From NCBI GenBank assembly GCA_018268955.1, contig JAFDVO010000010.1, positions 37,246-101,245 of the forward strand: a stretch of DNA of 64,000 nt. The letters run 5' to 3'. Source of the DNA: Acidobacteriota bacterium. GTDB taxonomy: Bacteria > Acidobacteriota > Vicinamibacteria > Vicinamibacterales > CAVVIG01. Below, piece by piece: positions 15,775 to 23,676 of the stretch. A model generated the notes under the pieces. It was not told the origin of the DNA. It did no database searches and saw only the letters and a program-made list of their open reading frames with translations. The position numbers and the translations under genes were made by a program. The stretch's first letter is position 1; every line of letters begins with the position of its first letter.

Positions 15775-17127
15775 ATGCCGTCTCCGCACGCATCCTCCCC
15801 TGCCCTGACGAAGCTGCAGGTGCTCGAACTGGCCGAGCAGCACAAGGTCAAGTTCCTCCGCCTCCAGTTCACGGACATCCTCGGCACGATCAAGAACGTC
15901 GAGATCCCGAACGGACAGTTCGAGCGCGCGCTCGATGGAGGCGTCATGTTCGACGGCTCGTCGATCGAGGGCTTCGTGCGGATCGAAGAGTCCGACATGT
16001 ACCTGAAGCCGGACCTCTCGACCTTCTGCGTCTTCCCGTGGTCAGGGCCCGGCGGCGAGAAGGTCGCACGGCTCATCTGCGACATCGCCAACCCGGACGG
16101 AACGCCGTTCGTGGGCTGCCCCCGCACGACGTTGAAGCGGGTCATCGCTCTCGCGGATTCGCGTGGCGTGCAGTTGAAGGCGGGACCCGAGGCCGAGTTC
16201 TTTCTCTTCCAGTCGCGGAACGGGCGCCCGACGACCGAGTCGCACGACGCCGCAAGCTACTTCGACCTCAGCCCTGTTGACCAGGGCGAAGATGTCCGCC
16301 GGGAGATTGTGCTCGCCCTCGAAGCCATGGGCTTCGACGTCGATGCCGCCCACCACGAAGTCGCGCCAGGCCAGCACGAGATCGACCTCGGGTACGACCA
16401 CGTCCTGACCACCGCCGACAACATCAGCACCTTCCGCTTCGTCGTGAAGAACGTGGCGATCCGGAACGGGCTGCACGCGACCTTCATGCCGAAGCCCATT
16501 TACGGCATCAACGGCTCCGGCATGCACACGCACATGTCGCTCTTCACCGGTGCACGCAACGTGTTCTTCGATCAGGATGCGCCGATGCAACTGAGCCGCA
16601 CGTGCCTCAACTACATCGGCGGCGTGCTCCGCCATGCGAAGGGCTTCTGCGCAATTACCAATCCGCTGGTGAACTCGTACAAGCGGCTGGTCCCCGGCTA
16701 TGAAGCGCCGACTGCCGTCGCGTGGTCCGAGAAGAACCGGAGCCCTCTTGTGCGCGTGCCGGCCGCACGCGGCAGCGCGACCCGCATCGAACTGCGCATG
16801 CCGGACCCGTCCTGCAACCCGTACCTCGCGCTGGCGGTGGTCCTCCGCGCTGGGCTGGACGGCATGGAAAAGGAGATCGATCCGGGACCGCCAATCACCA
16901 AGAACATCTTCACGATGAGCCACCGCGAACGTCGGCACCTGCGGATCGACGAACTCCCCGGCAACCTGAGCGAGGCGCTCGACGAACTCGAAAAGGACGA
17001 CCTCGTCCGAGAAACCCTCGGCGATCACATCTTCGAGCACTTCCTCGAGGCGAAGCGTGAGGAGTGGCACGACTACATCCGCCACGTCTCGCCGTGGGAG
17101 ACCGAGCGGTATCTCGGGGTCTACTAG
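15775..17127 (+). CDS. glnA: Glutamine synthetase type I
   Basis: This 450-residue enzyme joins ammonia to glutamate using ATP and is the main nitrogen assimilation step. Motifs include FDGSSIEGF near the N-terminus, AGPEAEFFLF with the metal-binding glutamates, GQHEIDLGYD, the ammonia-site loop NGSGMHTHMSLF with its histidines, the ATP-binding KRLVPGYEAPTAVAWSEKNRSPLVRVP, and RIELRMPDPSCNPYLA. The length and the C-terminal segment ELPGNLSEALDELEKDD fit the GSI-alpha group; the adenylylation tyrosine motif of the GSI-beta group (NLY) is missing. Control is therefore likely by feedback or protein partners rather than adenylylation. No glnK or amtB is adjacent. Confidence 0.95.
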   Translation: MPSPHASSPALTKLQVLELAEQHKVKFLRLQFTDILGTIKNVEIPNGQFERALDGGVMFDGSSIEGFVRIEESDMYLKPDLSTFCVFPWSGPGGEKVARLICDIANPDGTPFVGCPRTTLKRVIALADSRGVQLKAGPEAEFFLFQSRNGRPTTESHDAASYFDLSPVDQGEDVRREIVLALEAMGFDVDAAHHEVAPGQHEIDLGYDHVLTTADNISTFRFVVKNVAIRNGLHATFMPKPIYGINGSGMHTHMSLFTGARNVFFDQDAPMQLSRTCLNYIGGVLRHAKGFCAITNPLVNSYKRLVPGYEAPTAVAWSEKNRSPLVRVPAARGSATRIELRMPDPSCNPYLALAVVLRAGLDGMEKEIDPGPPITKNIFTMSHRERRHLRIDELPGNLSEALDELEKDDLVRETLGDHIFEHFLEAKREEWHDYIRHVSPWETERYLGVY

Positions 17128-17451
17128 AGATTGGTGAGTTGGTGAGTTGGTGGATTGGTGACTTGCGACGTGTCGCCGCGGCAGGTCGGGACCCACGGCT
17201 CACCCGTCCTGTTCGCAGGACGCAGGGCGGCGCGATGCGCCGCACTCGTCGACAAACACGAGCCTTTCTGCAGCTGGGCATCGGCTCACCGCGGGCACGT
17301 GCTTTGATGTGACCATTCCCGGCTGCGTCGGATCAGGCGGGGAGACACAACAGGCAGGCGCTGGTCAGAAGTCCTCCCCGCTGCACGATGACGATCCGAT
17401 GCGGCCGTCTGCCGCACGACGCGCCGAGCGTGTCGTGGACCGGAGGGTCGC
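17128..17451. other. 324-bp non-coding gap after glnA
   Basis: The gap begins with four octamer repeats directly after the glnA stop. The rest has no convincing coding frame. A sequence resembling a sigma54 promoter (GGCACG, four bases, TTG, then A instead of C) occurs at 17293-17308 but lacks the key GC of the -12 box. No terminator with a T-run was found. Confidence 0.6.
17130..17161. repeat. Four tandem 8-bp repeats after glnA
   Basis: The units are attggtga, gttggtga, gttggtgg and attggtga, starting three bases after the glnA stop codon. They are the reverse complement of the repeats at 13268-13299, and the copy number is the same. Confidence 0.85.
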
Positions 17452-17811
17452 ATGTCCAACACGCTTCGCCTTGTCGCCGCGCTTCTGCTCGCATCCACGC
17501 TCTCCGCGTGCGCGGTCTCGCTCCGCACTCCGCACATCGCGGACCTCAGGGACGATCCCGGCCGCTACCAGCATCACGTCGTCAGCATCGACGGAGTGGT
17601 CACCACGTCGTGGGGCCTGCCGATGGTCCCCTACCGTCTGTACAAGGTTGACGATGGCACCGGTGAGGTCACGGTGCTCTCTGAGGGAAACCGCCTCCCG
17701 ACACGCGGAGCGCACGTACGCGTGCGCGGGCGCGTAGACGATGTGGCGGTGGTCGGCGGGCAGGCGCTCGGGCTGCATCTGCGGGAGCAGGCACTGTACG
17801 TCAAGCGGTGA
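17452..17811 (+). CDS. Small lipoprotein with a predicted OB-fold-like domain
   Basis: This 119-residue protein has a signal peptide with lipobox LSAC (Cys20). The mature part contains DDPGRYQHHVVSIDGVVT, YKVDDGTGEVTVLSEGNRLP and GAHVRVRGRVDDVA. This order of strands (a value with V-x-G, then D-D-G-T-G, then G-x-x-V-x-V-x-G-x-V) resembles nucleic-acid-binding-like OB folds of the bacterial secreted type. Function is unknown. It is followed closely by the convergent phosphatase gene, so it is probably monocistronic. Confidence 0.65.
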   Translation: MSNTLRLVAALLLASTLSACAVSLRTPHIADLRDDPGRYQHHVVSIDGVVTTSWGLPMVPYRLYKVDDGTGEVTVLSEGNRLPTRGAHVRVRGRVDDVAVVGGQALGLHLREQALYVKR

Positions 17812-17847
17812 GCGCAGCCTCACCGGCCAGGCCTCGAGCTGACGTGC

Positions 17848-19635
17848 CTAGCCCGTGATCTTCACGACGACGGCCGTGGTGTCGTCGTTCGGTGCCATGT
17901 CACCGCGGAACTCCTGGACCGCGGAGAAGATGCCGTCCACGATGTCGCGCGCCGGCCGGTCGTGCAACTGGTCCACCGTCGCGAGGAGCCGCTCGGCTCC
18001 GAACTCGCGCATCAGCGGGTCCTGCGCCTCGGTGACGCCGTCCGTTGCGAACACGAAGACGTCTCCCGGCTTCAGGTCGAGGACGACCTCGTCGTACGTG
18101 GTACCTGAGAACGAGCCGAGTGGAACGCCGGGCAGTTCGATCTGCGAGCTGGCCTCACCGACCGTGCCCCCACGCCTGCGGATCGGATAGGGCAGTCCCG
18201 CGTTCGCGATCATGACCGTCCGCCGCTTGAAGTCGAAGACGGTGTACAGCAGGGTGCAGTAGTACTGTTCGAGCTGCCGCTCGTACAGGATTGTGTTCAT
18301 CGACGCGAGCACCTGCGCAGGGCCCGCGTGGTCGGCCGCGAACCTCCGCCGGAAGGTGCGGGAGCGCACGAGCTCTCCGGCGAACGCGCCGTACAGCGCA
18401 GCCGGCACGCCCTTGCCCGAGACATCACCGACGGCAATCACGAGCGTGTTGGGCTCTGGTGCGAGGAAGTCGTACAGGTCGCCCCCGAGTTCGCGCGCAG
18501 GCTCGAATCGCGCCGCGACGTCGACGTGCTTCATGCGCTTCGGCAGTTCCGTCGGGAGCAGGGCCGCCTGCACGCGCTGGGCGAACGAGACCTCCTTCTC
18601 GAGGCGCAGTTCGTTGGCCCGGATGGTCTCGTACAGCCGCGCGTTCTCGATCGCGACGGCAGCCTGGCTGGCGAGCAACGTCAGGATCTCCTCGTCGCTC
18701 TTCTTGAACGCATCCAGCTCAGGGCTCTCGAGGTCGAACACGCCGATGCATCGGTCCTTGAGCAGCAGCGGGATCACCAGTTCGGAGCGGATGTCCTTCA
18801 CCAGGCTGATGTAGCGCGGATCCTTCGACACGTCAGGGACCAGCACCGACTTCTTGTGCAGGGCGGCGTATCCGGTGAGCCCCAGTCCCATCTTGATCCG
18901 GGGCACGGTCTCGTGTTCGCCGTAGCGGACCGCAACCTTGATCTCGAGCTCGTTTGTCTCCTCGTTGACCAGCAGGATCCCGAAGGTGCGGTAGTCGATC
19001 ACGCGCTTTGTCAGGTTCGCGATGCGCGTGAGGAGTTCGTCCAGGTTGAGGATCGACGCGAACTCACGGCCGATCTCCGCCAGTGTCTCGAGCGTGTTCG
19101 CGTACCGTCGTTCCTCCTCGAACAGGCGCGCGTTCTCGATCGCGACCGAGACGTGCGCGCCGAACTGGCGCATGATCATCTCGTCTGTGCCGGTGAAGGA
19201 GTCGACGCGGTCGCTGAGCAGGTTCAGGGCGCCGATGATGCGGCCCTTGCGCCGCAGGGGGACCACCAGTTCGGCTCGTGAGCCCGGCACGGCCTCGACG
19301 TACCGCACGTCCGCCTGCACATCGTTGACGACGATGGGCCGCCCCTCTGCCACGGCGGTGCCGACGAGCCCCTGCCCGACCTTGAGTCGGAGCGAACGGG
19401 CGATATCCTCCGGGTATCCCACCGAATAGGCGACCGCCAGCTCCCCGGCCTTCTCGTCGAGGAGGTACGCGGCGAATGCATGGAAGTGCGTCAGCCGCGA
19501 GATGAGCGTCGGGATCTTCTGCAGCAGTTCCTGGAGATCCAGGACCGAGGTGACCTCCCGACCCAGCTCGAACAGCGTGATGACGATTTCACGCAGGTCC
19601 TGGGGGGATGAAGGAGGTTGGGGCGAAGTGGTCAC
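17848..19635 (-). CDS. GAF-GAF-SpoIIE serine phosphatase (PP2C-type)
   Basis: This is a soluble 595-residue signalling protein. It has two GAF domains (about 15-175 and 185-340), a short coiled coil (VSFAQRVQAALLPTELP), and a C-terminal SpoIIE/RsbU phosphatase domain (about 365-595). The metal-binding motifs are RELGGDLYDF, IAVGDVSGKGVPAALYGA, FATDGVTEAQD and NDDTTAVVV, so the domain looks active. Relatives dephosphorylate anti-sigma antagonist proteins, in partner-switching control of sigma factors, in answer to small molecules bound by GAF. No STAS or HATPase partner is adjacent. The start is GTG, and the gene faces away from the fabZ-like gene with a shared promoter region. Confidence 0.9.
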   Translation of the reverse strand: MTTSPQPPSSPQDLREIVITLFELGREVTSVLDLQELLQKIPTLISRLTHFHAFAAYLLDEKAGELAVAYSVGYPEDIARSLRLKVGQGLVGTAVAEGRPIVVNDVQADVRYVEAVPGSRAELVVPLRRKGRIIGALNLLSDRVDSFTGTDEMIMRQFGAHVSVAIENARLFEEERRYANTLETLAEIGREFASILNLDELLTRIANLTKRVIDYRTFGILLVNEETNELEIKVAVRYGEHETVPRIKMGLGLTGYAALHKKSVLVPDVSKDPRYISLVKDIRSELVIPLLLKDRCIGVFDLESPELDAFKKSDEEILTLLASQAAVAIENARLYETIRANELRLEKEVSFAQRVQAALLPTELPKRMKHVDVAARFEPARELGGDLYDFLAPEPNTLVIAVGDVSGKGVPAALYGAFAGELVRSRTFRRRFAADHAGPAQVLASMNTILYERQLEQYYCTLLYTVFDFKRRTVMIANAGLPYPIRRRGGTVGEASSQIELPGVPLGSFSGTTYDEVVLDLKPGDVFVFATDGVTEAQDPLMREFGAERLLATVDQLHDRPARDIVDGIFSAVQEFRGDMAPNDDTTAVVVKITG

Positions 19636-19660
19636 GGGTTCGGTCGCCGATGCCGGCCAA

Positions 19661-19668
19661 AGTATAAT
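19661..19668. promoter_or_regulatory. Overlapping back-to-back -10 elements
   Basis: Read on the plus strand the sequence gives TATAAT (19663-19668), 11 nt before the fabZ-like ATG. Read on the minus strand it gives TATACT (19661-19666), 25 nt before the phosphatase GTG. The two promoters would exclude each other, so the divergent genes may be inversely expressed. Confidence 0.5.
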
Positions 19669-19679
19669 CGCACGATCGC

Positions 19680-20150
19680 ATGGACCTGACGCTGCCTCTC
19701 GACCACGCCGCCATCGAGCGGATCCTGCCGCACCGCTATCCGTTCCTGCTCGTGGACCGCATCACGGAGTTCGAGGAAGACAAGCGGATCGTCGGCATCA
19801 AGAACGTGTCGAACAACGAGCGCTACCTCTGGCAGGGGCCGGACGGTCGCGCGGTAATGCCGCCGACGATTCTCACCGAGGCGATCGCACAGGTCGGCGC
19901 GATCCTGATTCTCGCCAAGCCGGAGAATCGCCAGCGGCTGCCCCTGTTCGCCGGCATCCAGAAGGTCCGCTATCGCCGACCGGTCCATCCAGGGGACGTC
20001 ATGGAGATCGAGGCGACCGTCATTCGCCTGCGCAACCGCATGGGGATCCTGCAGGGGATCGCGCGTGTGAACGGCACGCGCGTGATCGACGGCACGATGA
20101 CGTTTGCGCTCGCGAACGCTCAGACGTCGACCGACGCCACAACCGCCTGA
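19680..20150 (+). CDS. fabZ: FabZ-family hotdog protein (3-hydroxyacyl-ACP dehydratase-like), catalytic His missing
   Basis: This 156-residue single-hotdog protein has ILPHRYPFLLVDRI at the N-terminus, exactly as in FabZ, and TILTEAIAQVGAIL with the catalytic glutamate in the central helix. The family places its catalytic histidine in a GHFPG segment before the MPG turn. Here the corresponding stretch reads WQGPDGRAVMPP, one residue shorter and without histidine. The closing KVRYRRPVHPGD matches FabZ. Either this is a FabZ variant with altered catalysis, or a related binding or thioesterase-like protein. Other fatty acid or lipid A genes are absent nearby, which weakens the standard assignment. 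Confidence 0.75.
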   Translation: MDLTLPLDHAAIERILPHRYPFLLVDRITEFEEDKRIVGIKNVSNNERYLWQGPDGRAVMPPTILTEAIAQVGAILILAKPENRQRLPLFAGIQKVRYRRPVHPGDVMEIEATVIRLRNRMGILQGIARVNGTRVIDGTMTFALANAQTSTDATTA

Positions 20151-20160
20151 GCCGTGAGCA

Positions 20161-20180
20161 GAGGGCGGCGCACGCCCCTC
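20161..20180 (+). terminator. Possible hairpin after the fabZ-like gene
   Basis: GAGGGCG and CGCCCCTC pair as a seven-bp stem with one bulged C and a five-base loop, ten bases after the stop. There is no T-run, so termination is uncertain. Confidence 0.35.
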
Positions 20181-20207
20181 CCTCCCCCGAAGGCACGCTG
20201 AGCCATC

Positions 20208-20223
20208 CGGCACTCCGGTTGCA
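20208..20223 (+). promoter_or_regulatory. Predicted sigma54 (-24/-12) promoter for the small membrane protein gene
   Basis: CGGCAC, then five bases, then TTGCA: GG and GC are exactly 10 bp apart, and GGCA and TTGCA match the RpoN consensus. The first base and the seventh deviate. The predicted start lies about 20 nt before the ATG, leaving room for the GGAGG ribosome binding site. Three sigma54-activator-like genes occur elsewhere in the window. Confidence 0.55.
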
Positions 20224-20255
20224 GTCCTCTCGAGCAGGAGAAGACTGGAGGGCGC

Positions 20256-20405
20256 ATGCTCGAGACAATCGCGATCATTTTGCTGGTGCTGTGGCTCCTT
20301 GGCATGGTGAGCGGCTACACGTTGGGCAACTTCATCTACGTGCTCCTCGTGATCGCCATCGTGCTGTTCCTGGTGCGGCTCATCAGCGGCAGGCGGGTCG
20401 TCTGA
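20256..20405 (+). CDS. Lmo0937-family 49-residue membrane protein
   Basis: This 49-residue protein is almost entirely hydrophobic. It starts MLETIAIILLVLWLLGMV, continues with SGYTLGNFIYVLLVIAIV and ends LISGRRVV. This pattern of two membrane helices joined by a G-Y-T-L-G turn with a basic tail matches the Lmo0937 family of small membrane proteins, often linked to stress. GGAGG lies four bases before the ATG, and a sigma54-like promoter precedes it. It is too short for routine gene calls. Its role is unknown. Confidence 0.75.
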   Translation: MLETIAIILLVLWLLGMVSGYTLGNFIYVLLVIAIVLFLVRLISGRRVV

Positions 20406-20532
20406 CGCACGACACCCGAGAAGAACGACGGAGCCTTGGGCCTGAGTCGTTGTGCGCCAGTGCACGACGCTCAGGCCGGCATCAGCGTCACCAGCTTGCG
20501 CGTGAGCGCCGGCACTCACCGGCGTACCTCGT

Positions 20533-21411
20533 CTAACGCCTGACCATCGCCATGCCGGCGAGCACGATGGCACCTGCCGCCGCGACGCGCAGGCTCATCG
20601 GCTCATCCAGCACCAGCGTCCCGAGCACCATGGCGATGACCGGGTTCACATACGCATAGAGGGTAACGGTGGTCGTCGGCAGGTGCTTGAGCGCGTACGC
20701 GTAGGCGCTGTAGCCAGCGAGAGACCCGAACACCACCAGGTACGCGAGCGCCGAGGCGCTGCGTCCGCTGAATGCCAGGGAGCCCCACTCGCGGTGGGCG
20801 GTTCCTGCCAGAAGCATCACCAGACCACCGAACAGCATCTGGTACGCCGCCATCCCGAGCACGTTCTCGGACGGGTGGCGCCGCCGCGAGAACGACGACC
20901 CGATTGCCCACCCGAGGCAGGCGAGTTGTGTCGCGGCCACACCGACGATGAACGGCATCCCCTCGCCGAGTTCGAGTTCCGGCCACACCAGCAGGACAAT
21001 CCCGCCGAATCCAACGACCAACCCCGCGCCCCGCCGCCACCCAAGCGGCTCCCTGGCACCGGCGAGCCACTCGACGCCAATCATCCAGAACGGGATTACC
21101 GCCACCAGCACGGCCGTCAGGCCACTCGGCAGCGTCTGCTCCGCCCACACGACGCCGCCATTGCCGAGCCCGATCAGCAGCACGCCGAGTAGCGCCAGCG
21201 CCGGCCACTCCGCGGCACCCGGCACGCGTTCGCGCCTGAGCTTCATGACCAGCAGTATCAGTGCCCCGGCGACGGTCCACCGAAGCCCACCCATGAGCAT
21301 GGGCGGTACTGTTTCAAGGGCGATCCGGATGGCGAGATAGGTGGTACCCCAGAGAATGCACACCGTCACCCACGCGACGTATGCGGGCCTGAGTGAGGGA
21401 TTGGTGGCCAT
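20533..21411 (-). CDS. EamA-family (drug/metabolite) transporter
   Basis: This 292-residue inner-membrane protein has ten predicted helices in two homologous halves, each an EamA repeat. The first half opens with CILWGTTYLAIRIALE, and the second contains SLAGYSAYAYALKHLPTTTVTLYAYVNPVIAMVLG, the classic end-of-repeat signature with P and N-P. Relatives export amino acids, purines or drugs; the substrate cannot be read from sequence. The start MATNPSL was preferred over one 13 codons upstream, because the longer form would run into the opposite gene's start and add a hydrophilic tail. A TACAGT hexamer ten bases upstream could be its -10 box. Confidence 0.88.
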   Translation of the reverse strand: MATNPSLRPAYVAWVTVCILWGTTYLAIRIALETVPPMLMGGLRWTVAGALILLVMKLRRERVPGAAEWPALALLGVLLIGLGNGGVVWAEQTLPSGLTAVLVAVIPFWMIGVEWLAGAREPLGWRRGAGLVVGFGGIVLLVWPELELGEGMPFIVGVAATQLACLGWAIGSSFSRRRHPSENVLGMAAYQMLFGGLVMLLAGTAHREWGSLAFSGRSASALAYLVVFGSLAGYSAYAYALKHLPTTTVTLYAYVNPVIAMVLGTLVLDEPMSLRVAAAGAIVLAGMAMVRR

Positions 21412-21425
21412 GGAAACAAACACTG

Positions 21426-21431
21426 TAGAAT
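21426..21431 (+). promoter_or_regulatory. -10 element that fixes the PCYCGC lipoprotein start
   Basis: TAGAAT ends seven bases before the second in-frame ATG and overlaps the first one. If it is a -10 box, transcription begins near the second ATG, so the upstream ATG would not be on the mRNA. Confidence 0.45.
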
Positions 21432-21438
21432 GGCGCGC

Positions 21439-22041
21439 ATGAATACCCAAGCGACGTCGGTCGCCGCACTGCTCGCCCTGAGCGTCTTCTCGTTCGCGTG
21501 CGGGGGCGATGCACCCGCGACCACTGGCGGTACCACGGCCGGTGCCGCGCCAGTGGCTGCGCCGCAGGCGTCAGGGCCGGACGCAGTGAAGGCGGCGGCG
21601 GTGCCGACGCCAGAGGTCGAGGCGATGACGAAGGCTGTCGCCGCGCTTGGGCCCCACACGCAGGCCCAGTACCCCCCGATTCCGTTCCGCGGGTACGCGC
21701 CGCCCCGGCCGCCGGATGTCGTGACCGCCGCCTTCCAGTTCGCCGCGGAGCATCCGGAGATCCTCAGTTACGTCCCGTGCTTCTGCGGCTGCCAGCAGGG
21801 CGGGCACAAGGGCAATCACGACTGCTTTGTGCGCTCACGCGCGGCGAACGGCGACGTGCTCGAGTGGGAGGAGCACGGCGTTGAATGCGCGGTGTGCATC
21901 GACGTGGCGACACGCTCACGCCAGATGTTTGCGTCCGGCGCGTCGGCGGCCGAGATCCGCGCCGCAATCGAGCGCGAGTTCCTCCCGAACGCGCAGACGA
22001 TGACGCCGACGCCGAAGCCGCCCGCGGCGCACAGTCACTGA
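21439..22041 (+). CDS. PCYCGC-motif lipoprotein
   Basis: This 200-residue exported protein has a lipobox FSFAC (Cys21) and a low-complexity Ala/Pro/Gly linker to about residue 60. A cysteine-rich domain follows: PCFCGC at 113-118, a further cysteine at 129 after GGHKGNHD, and CAVC at 150-153. This matches the family with the PCYCGC motif, proposed to bind metal or take part in redox chemistry outside the cytoplasm, though its function is unknown. A start three codons upstream is possible but overlaps the likely -10 box. The hybrid kinase gene begins six bases after the stop, so the two are likely co-transcribed. Confidence 0.85.
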   Translation: MNTQATSVAALLALSVFSFACGGDAPATTGGTTAGAAPVAAPQASGPDAVKAAAVPTPEVEAMTKAVAALGPHTQAQYPPIPFRGYAPPRPPDVVTAAFQFAAEHPEILSYVPCFCGCQQGGHKGNHDCFVRSRAANGDVLEWEEHGVECAVCIDVATRSRQMFASGASAAEIRAAIEREFLPNAQTMTPTPKPPAAHSH

Positions 22042-22047
22042 TCCGCC

Positions 22048-23577
22048 GTGGATGCCCGGGCTGCCGCGTACGCGCGGCTGTTCGAGACTGTCCACGAAGG
22101 CGTGTACATCGGGACCGTCGGTCCCGGTGGCACGTCGACGCTGGCCGCAAACGCGCACCTCAAGCTCATTCTCGGGTACGACAGCGAGACGCCGGACCCC
22201 GACGTGCGTCCGTTCGCCCCCGAGCAGTGCCCTGACGCCGCCTCACGCCTGGCGTTCCTCGACCGCCTGAGCGCAGACGGCGCGGTGGTCAACTACCTCA
22301 TTCGCCTCTCGCGCGCCGATCGCTCGGCCGTGTGGGTCGAGATCACGGGTCGTGCTGAACGCGAAGGCGACGCACTCCGGATCGAGGCGCTCTTCAGGGA
22401 CGTGAGCGAGCGCAAGAAGCTCGACGACGAAACCCGCGACATCTACCACCAGCTGCTCCAGGCCGAGAAGATGGCAGCGCTCGGGCAGACCATCTCGGGC
22501 GTCGCCCACGAGTTGAACAACCCGCTCGCCACCATCCTGACGTGGGCGGAGCGGCTGTCGCAGCGCACGCCGCACGACCCGACGATCCGCCGCGGCCTCG
22601 AGGTGATCCTGGGCGAAGCCGAGCGCTCCGCGAGAATCGTCCGAAACCTCCTGACGTTCGCGCGGAAGCGCCAGACCACGCGGGGGATGATCGACATCAA
22701 CCAGGTCGTGCGCGAAACGCTCGCACTCCGCGCCTACGAGCAGCGCGTCACCAACATCATGGTGATCGATGCGCTCGCTGCCGGCCTGCCACCCGTGTTC
22801 GCCGACGCACACCAGATCAAGCAGGTCCTGCTCAACCTCGTCATCAACGCCGAACAGGCGATGCTGTCGGCACACGGCCGCGGCGTCCTCGTCGTCCGCA
22901 CGTGGCACGACGCGGACCGTGACTGCGTCATCCTCGAGATCAACGACGACGGCCCTGGCATTCCCGAGGATGTGCACGCGAAGATCTTCGACCCGTTCTT
23001 CACCACCAAGGAGGTCGGCAAGGGAACCGGGCTCGGGCTGACAGTCGCCTACGCGATCATCAACGAGCATGGGGGGCGCATCAGGCTGGAGTCTCCCCCG
23101 CACTCCGGCGCGTCGTTCTTCGTCGAGCTCCCGGTCACCGAGGGCCACGTCTCAACCCTGACACCTCAGGGCCCAACGGTCAGCACTCCACAACAGGACC
23201 CTCCTGCGCACGCGTCTATCCTCGTCGTCGATGACGAGGCAGCGCTGGCGACGGCTGTGTGCGCCGCGCTCCAGGACGCTGGCTACACGGTCGAGCAGGC
23301 GTCAGACGGGGAACAGGCGCTCGCACGGATCGGCGCGCGGGGGTTCGATCTGGTCGTGTGCGATTTGAAGATGCCGCGGATGGACGGGCCCGCGTTCTAT
23401 CGCGAGCTGCGGTCGAGGGATGCGACGATGGCCCGTCGGGTGATGTTCGTGACGGGCGACGTGATCGGGACCGACGCCGAAACGTTCCTGCGGGAGTCTG
23501 GCTGCCGCTGGCTGGCGAAGCCCTTCAGGCTTTCGGACCTGGTGCGGACGGCACGCGAAGCGCTGGCCAACCCGTGA
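22048..23577 (+). CDS. Hybrid sensor histidine kinase with PAS and receiver domains
   Basis: This soluble 509-residue protein begins with a PAS domain (about 8-122). A dimerisation domain follows with the phosphoacceptor His154 in GVAHELNNPLATI, then an HATPase domain (N-box NLVINAEQAM, G-boxes DDGPGIP and GKGTGLGL), and a C-terminal receiver (about 388-505) with VVDDE and the phosphorylated Asp in VVCDLKMP. The HELNN motif is typical of kinases paired with NtrC-type regulators. The start is GTG. The upstream lipoprotein may supply the envelope signal, but the kinase has no membrane helix of its own. Two sigma54 activators in the next 8 kb are candidate partners. Confidence 0.92.
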   Translation: MDARAAAYARLFETVHEGVYIGTVGPGGTSTLAANAHLKLILGYDSETPDPDVRPFAPEQCPDAASRLAFLDRLSADGAVVNYLIRLSRADRSAVWVEITGRAEREGDALRIEALFRDVSERKKLDDETRDIYHQLLQAEKMAALGQTISGVAHELNNPLATILTWAERLSQRTPHDPTIRRGLEVILGEAERSARIVRNLLTFARKRQTTRGMIDINQVVRETLALRAYEQRVTNIMVIDALAAGLPPVFADAHQIKQVLLNLVINAEQAMLSAHGRGVLVVRTWHDADRDCVILEINDDGPGIPEDVHAKIFDPFFTTKEVGKGTGLGLTVAYAIINEHGGRIRLESPPHSGASFFVELPVTEGHVSTLTPQGPTVSTPQQDPPAHASILVVDDEAALATAVCAALQDAGYTVEQASDGEQALARIGARGFDLVVCDLKMPRMDGPAFYRELRSRDATMARRVMFVTGDVIGTDAETFLRESGCRWLAKPFRLSDLVRTAREALANP

Positions 23578-23584
23578 GGTGACC

Positions 23585-23614
23585 AGCGACGACCCGGGCT
23601 GTTCGCGGGTCGCT
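23585..23614. terminator. Possible bidirectional hairpin between convergent genes
   Basis: AGCGAC, a two-base bulge and CCCG pair with CGGGTCGCT around a nine-base loop. It lies between the hybrid kinase and the sigma factor gene, which converge. No T-run is present. Confidence 0.35.
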
Positions 23615-23676
23615 GACCCGGCAGCGGAGCTCCGGCACAAACGCCAGCGCCCCGCTGCGTCGGGATGTCGACACCC

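Noticed and set aside
17293..17308. Sigma54-like element GGCACG-N4-TTG upstream of the small lipoprotein gene
   Set aside because: The essential GC of the -12 box is GA here, and the distance to the gene (about 130 nt) is long.
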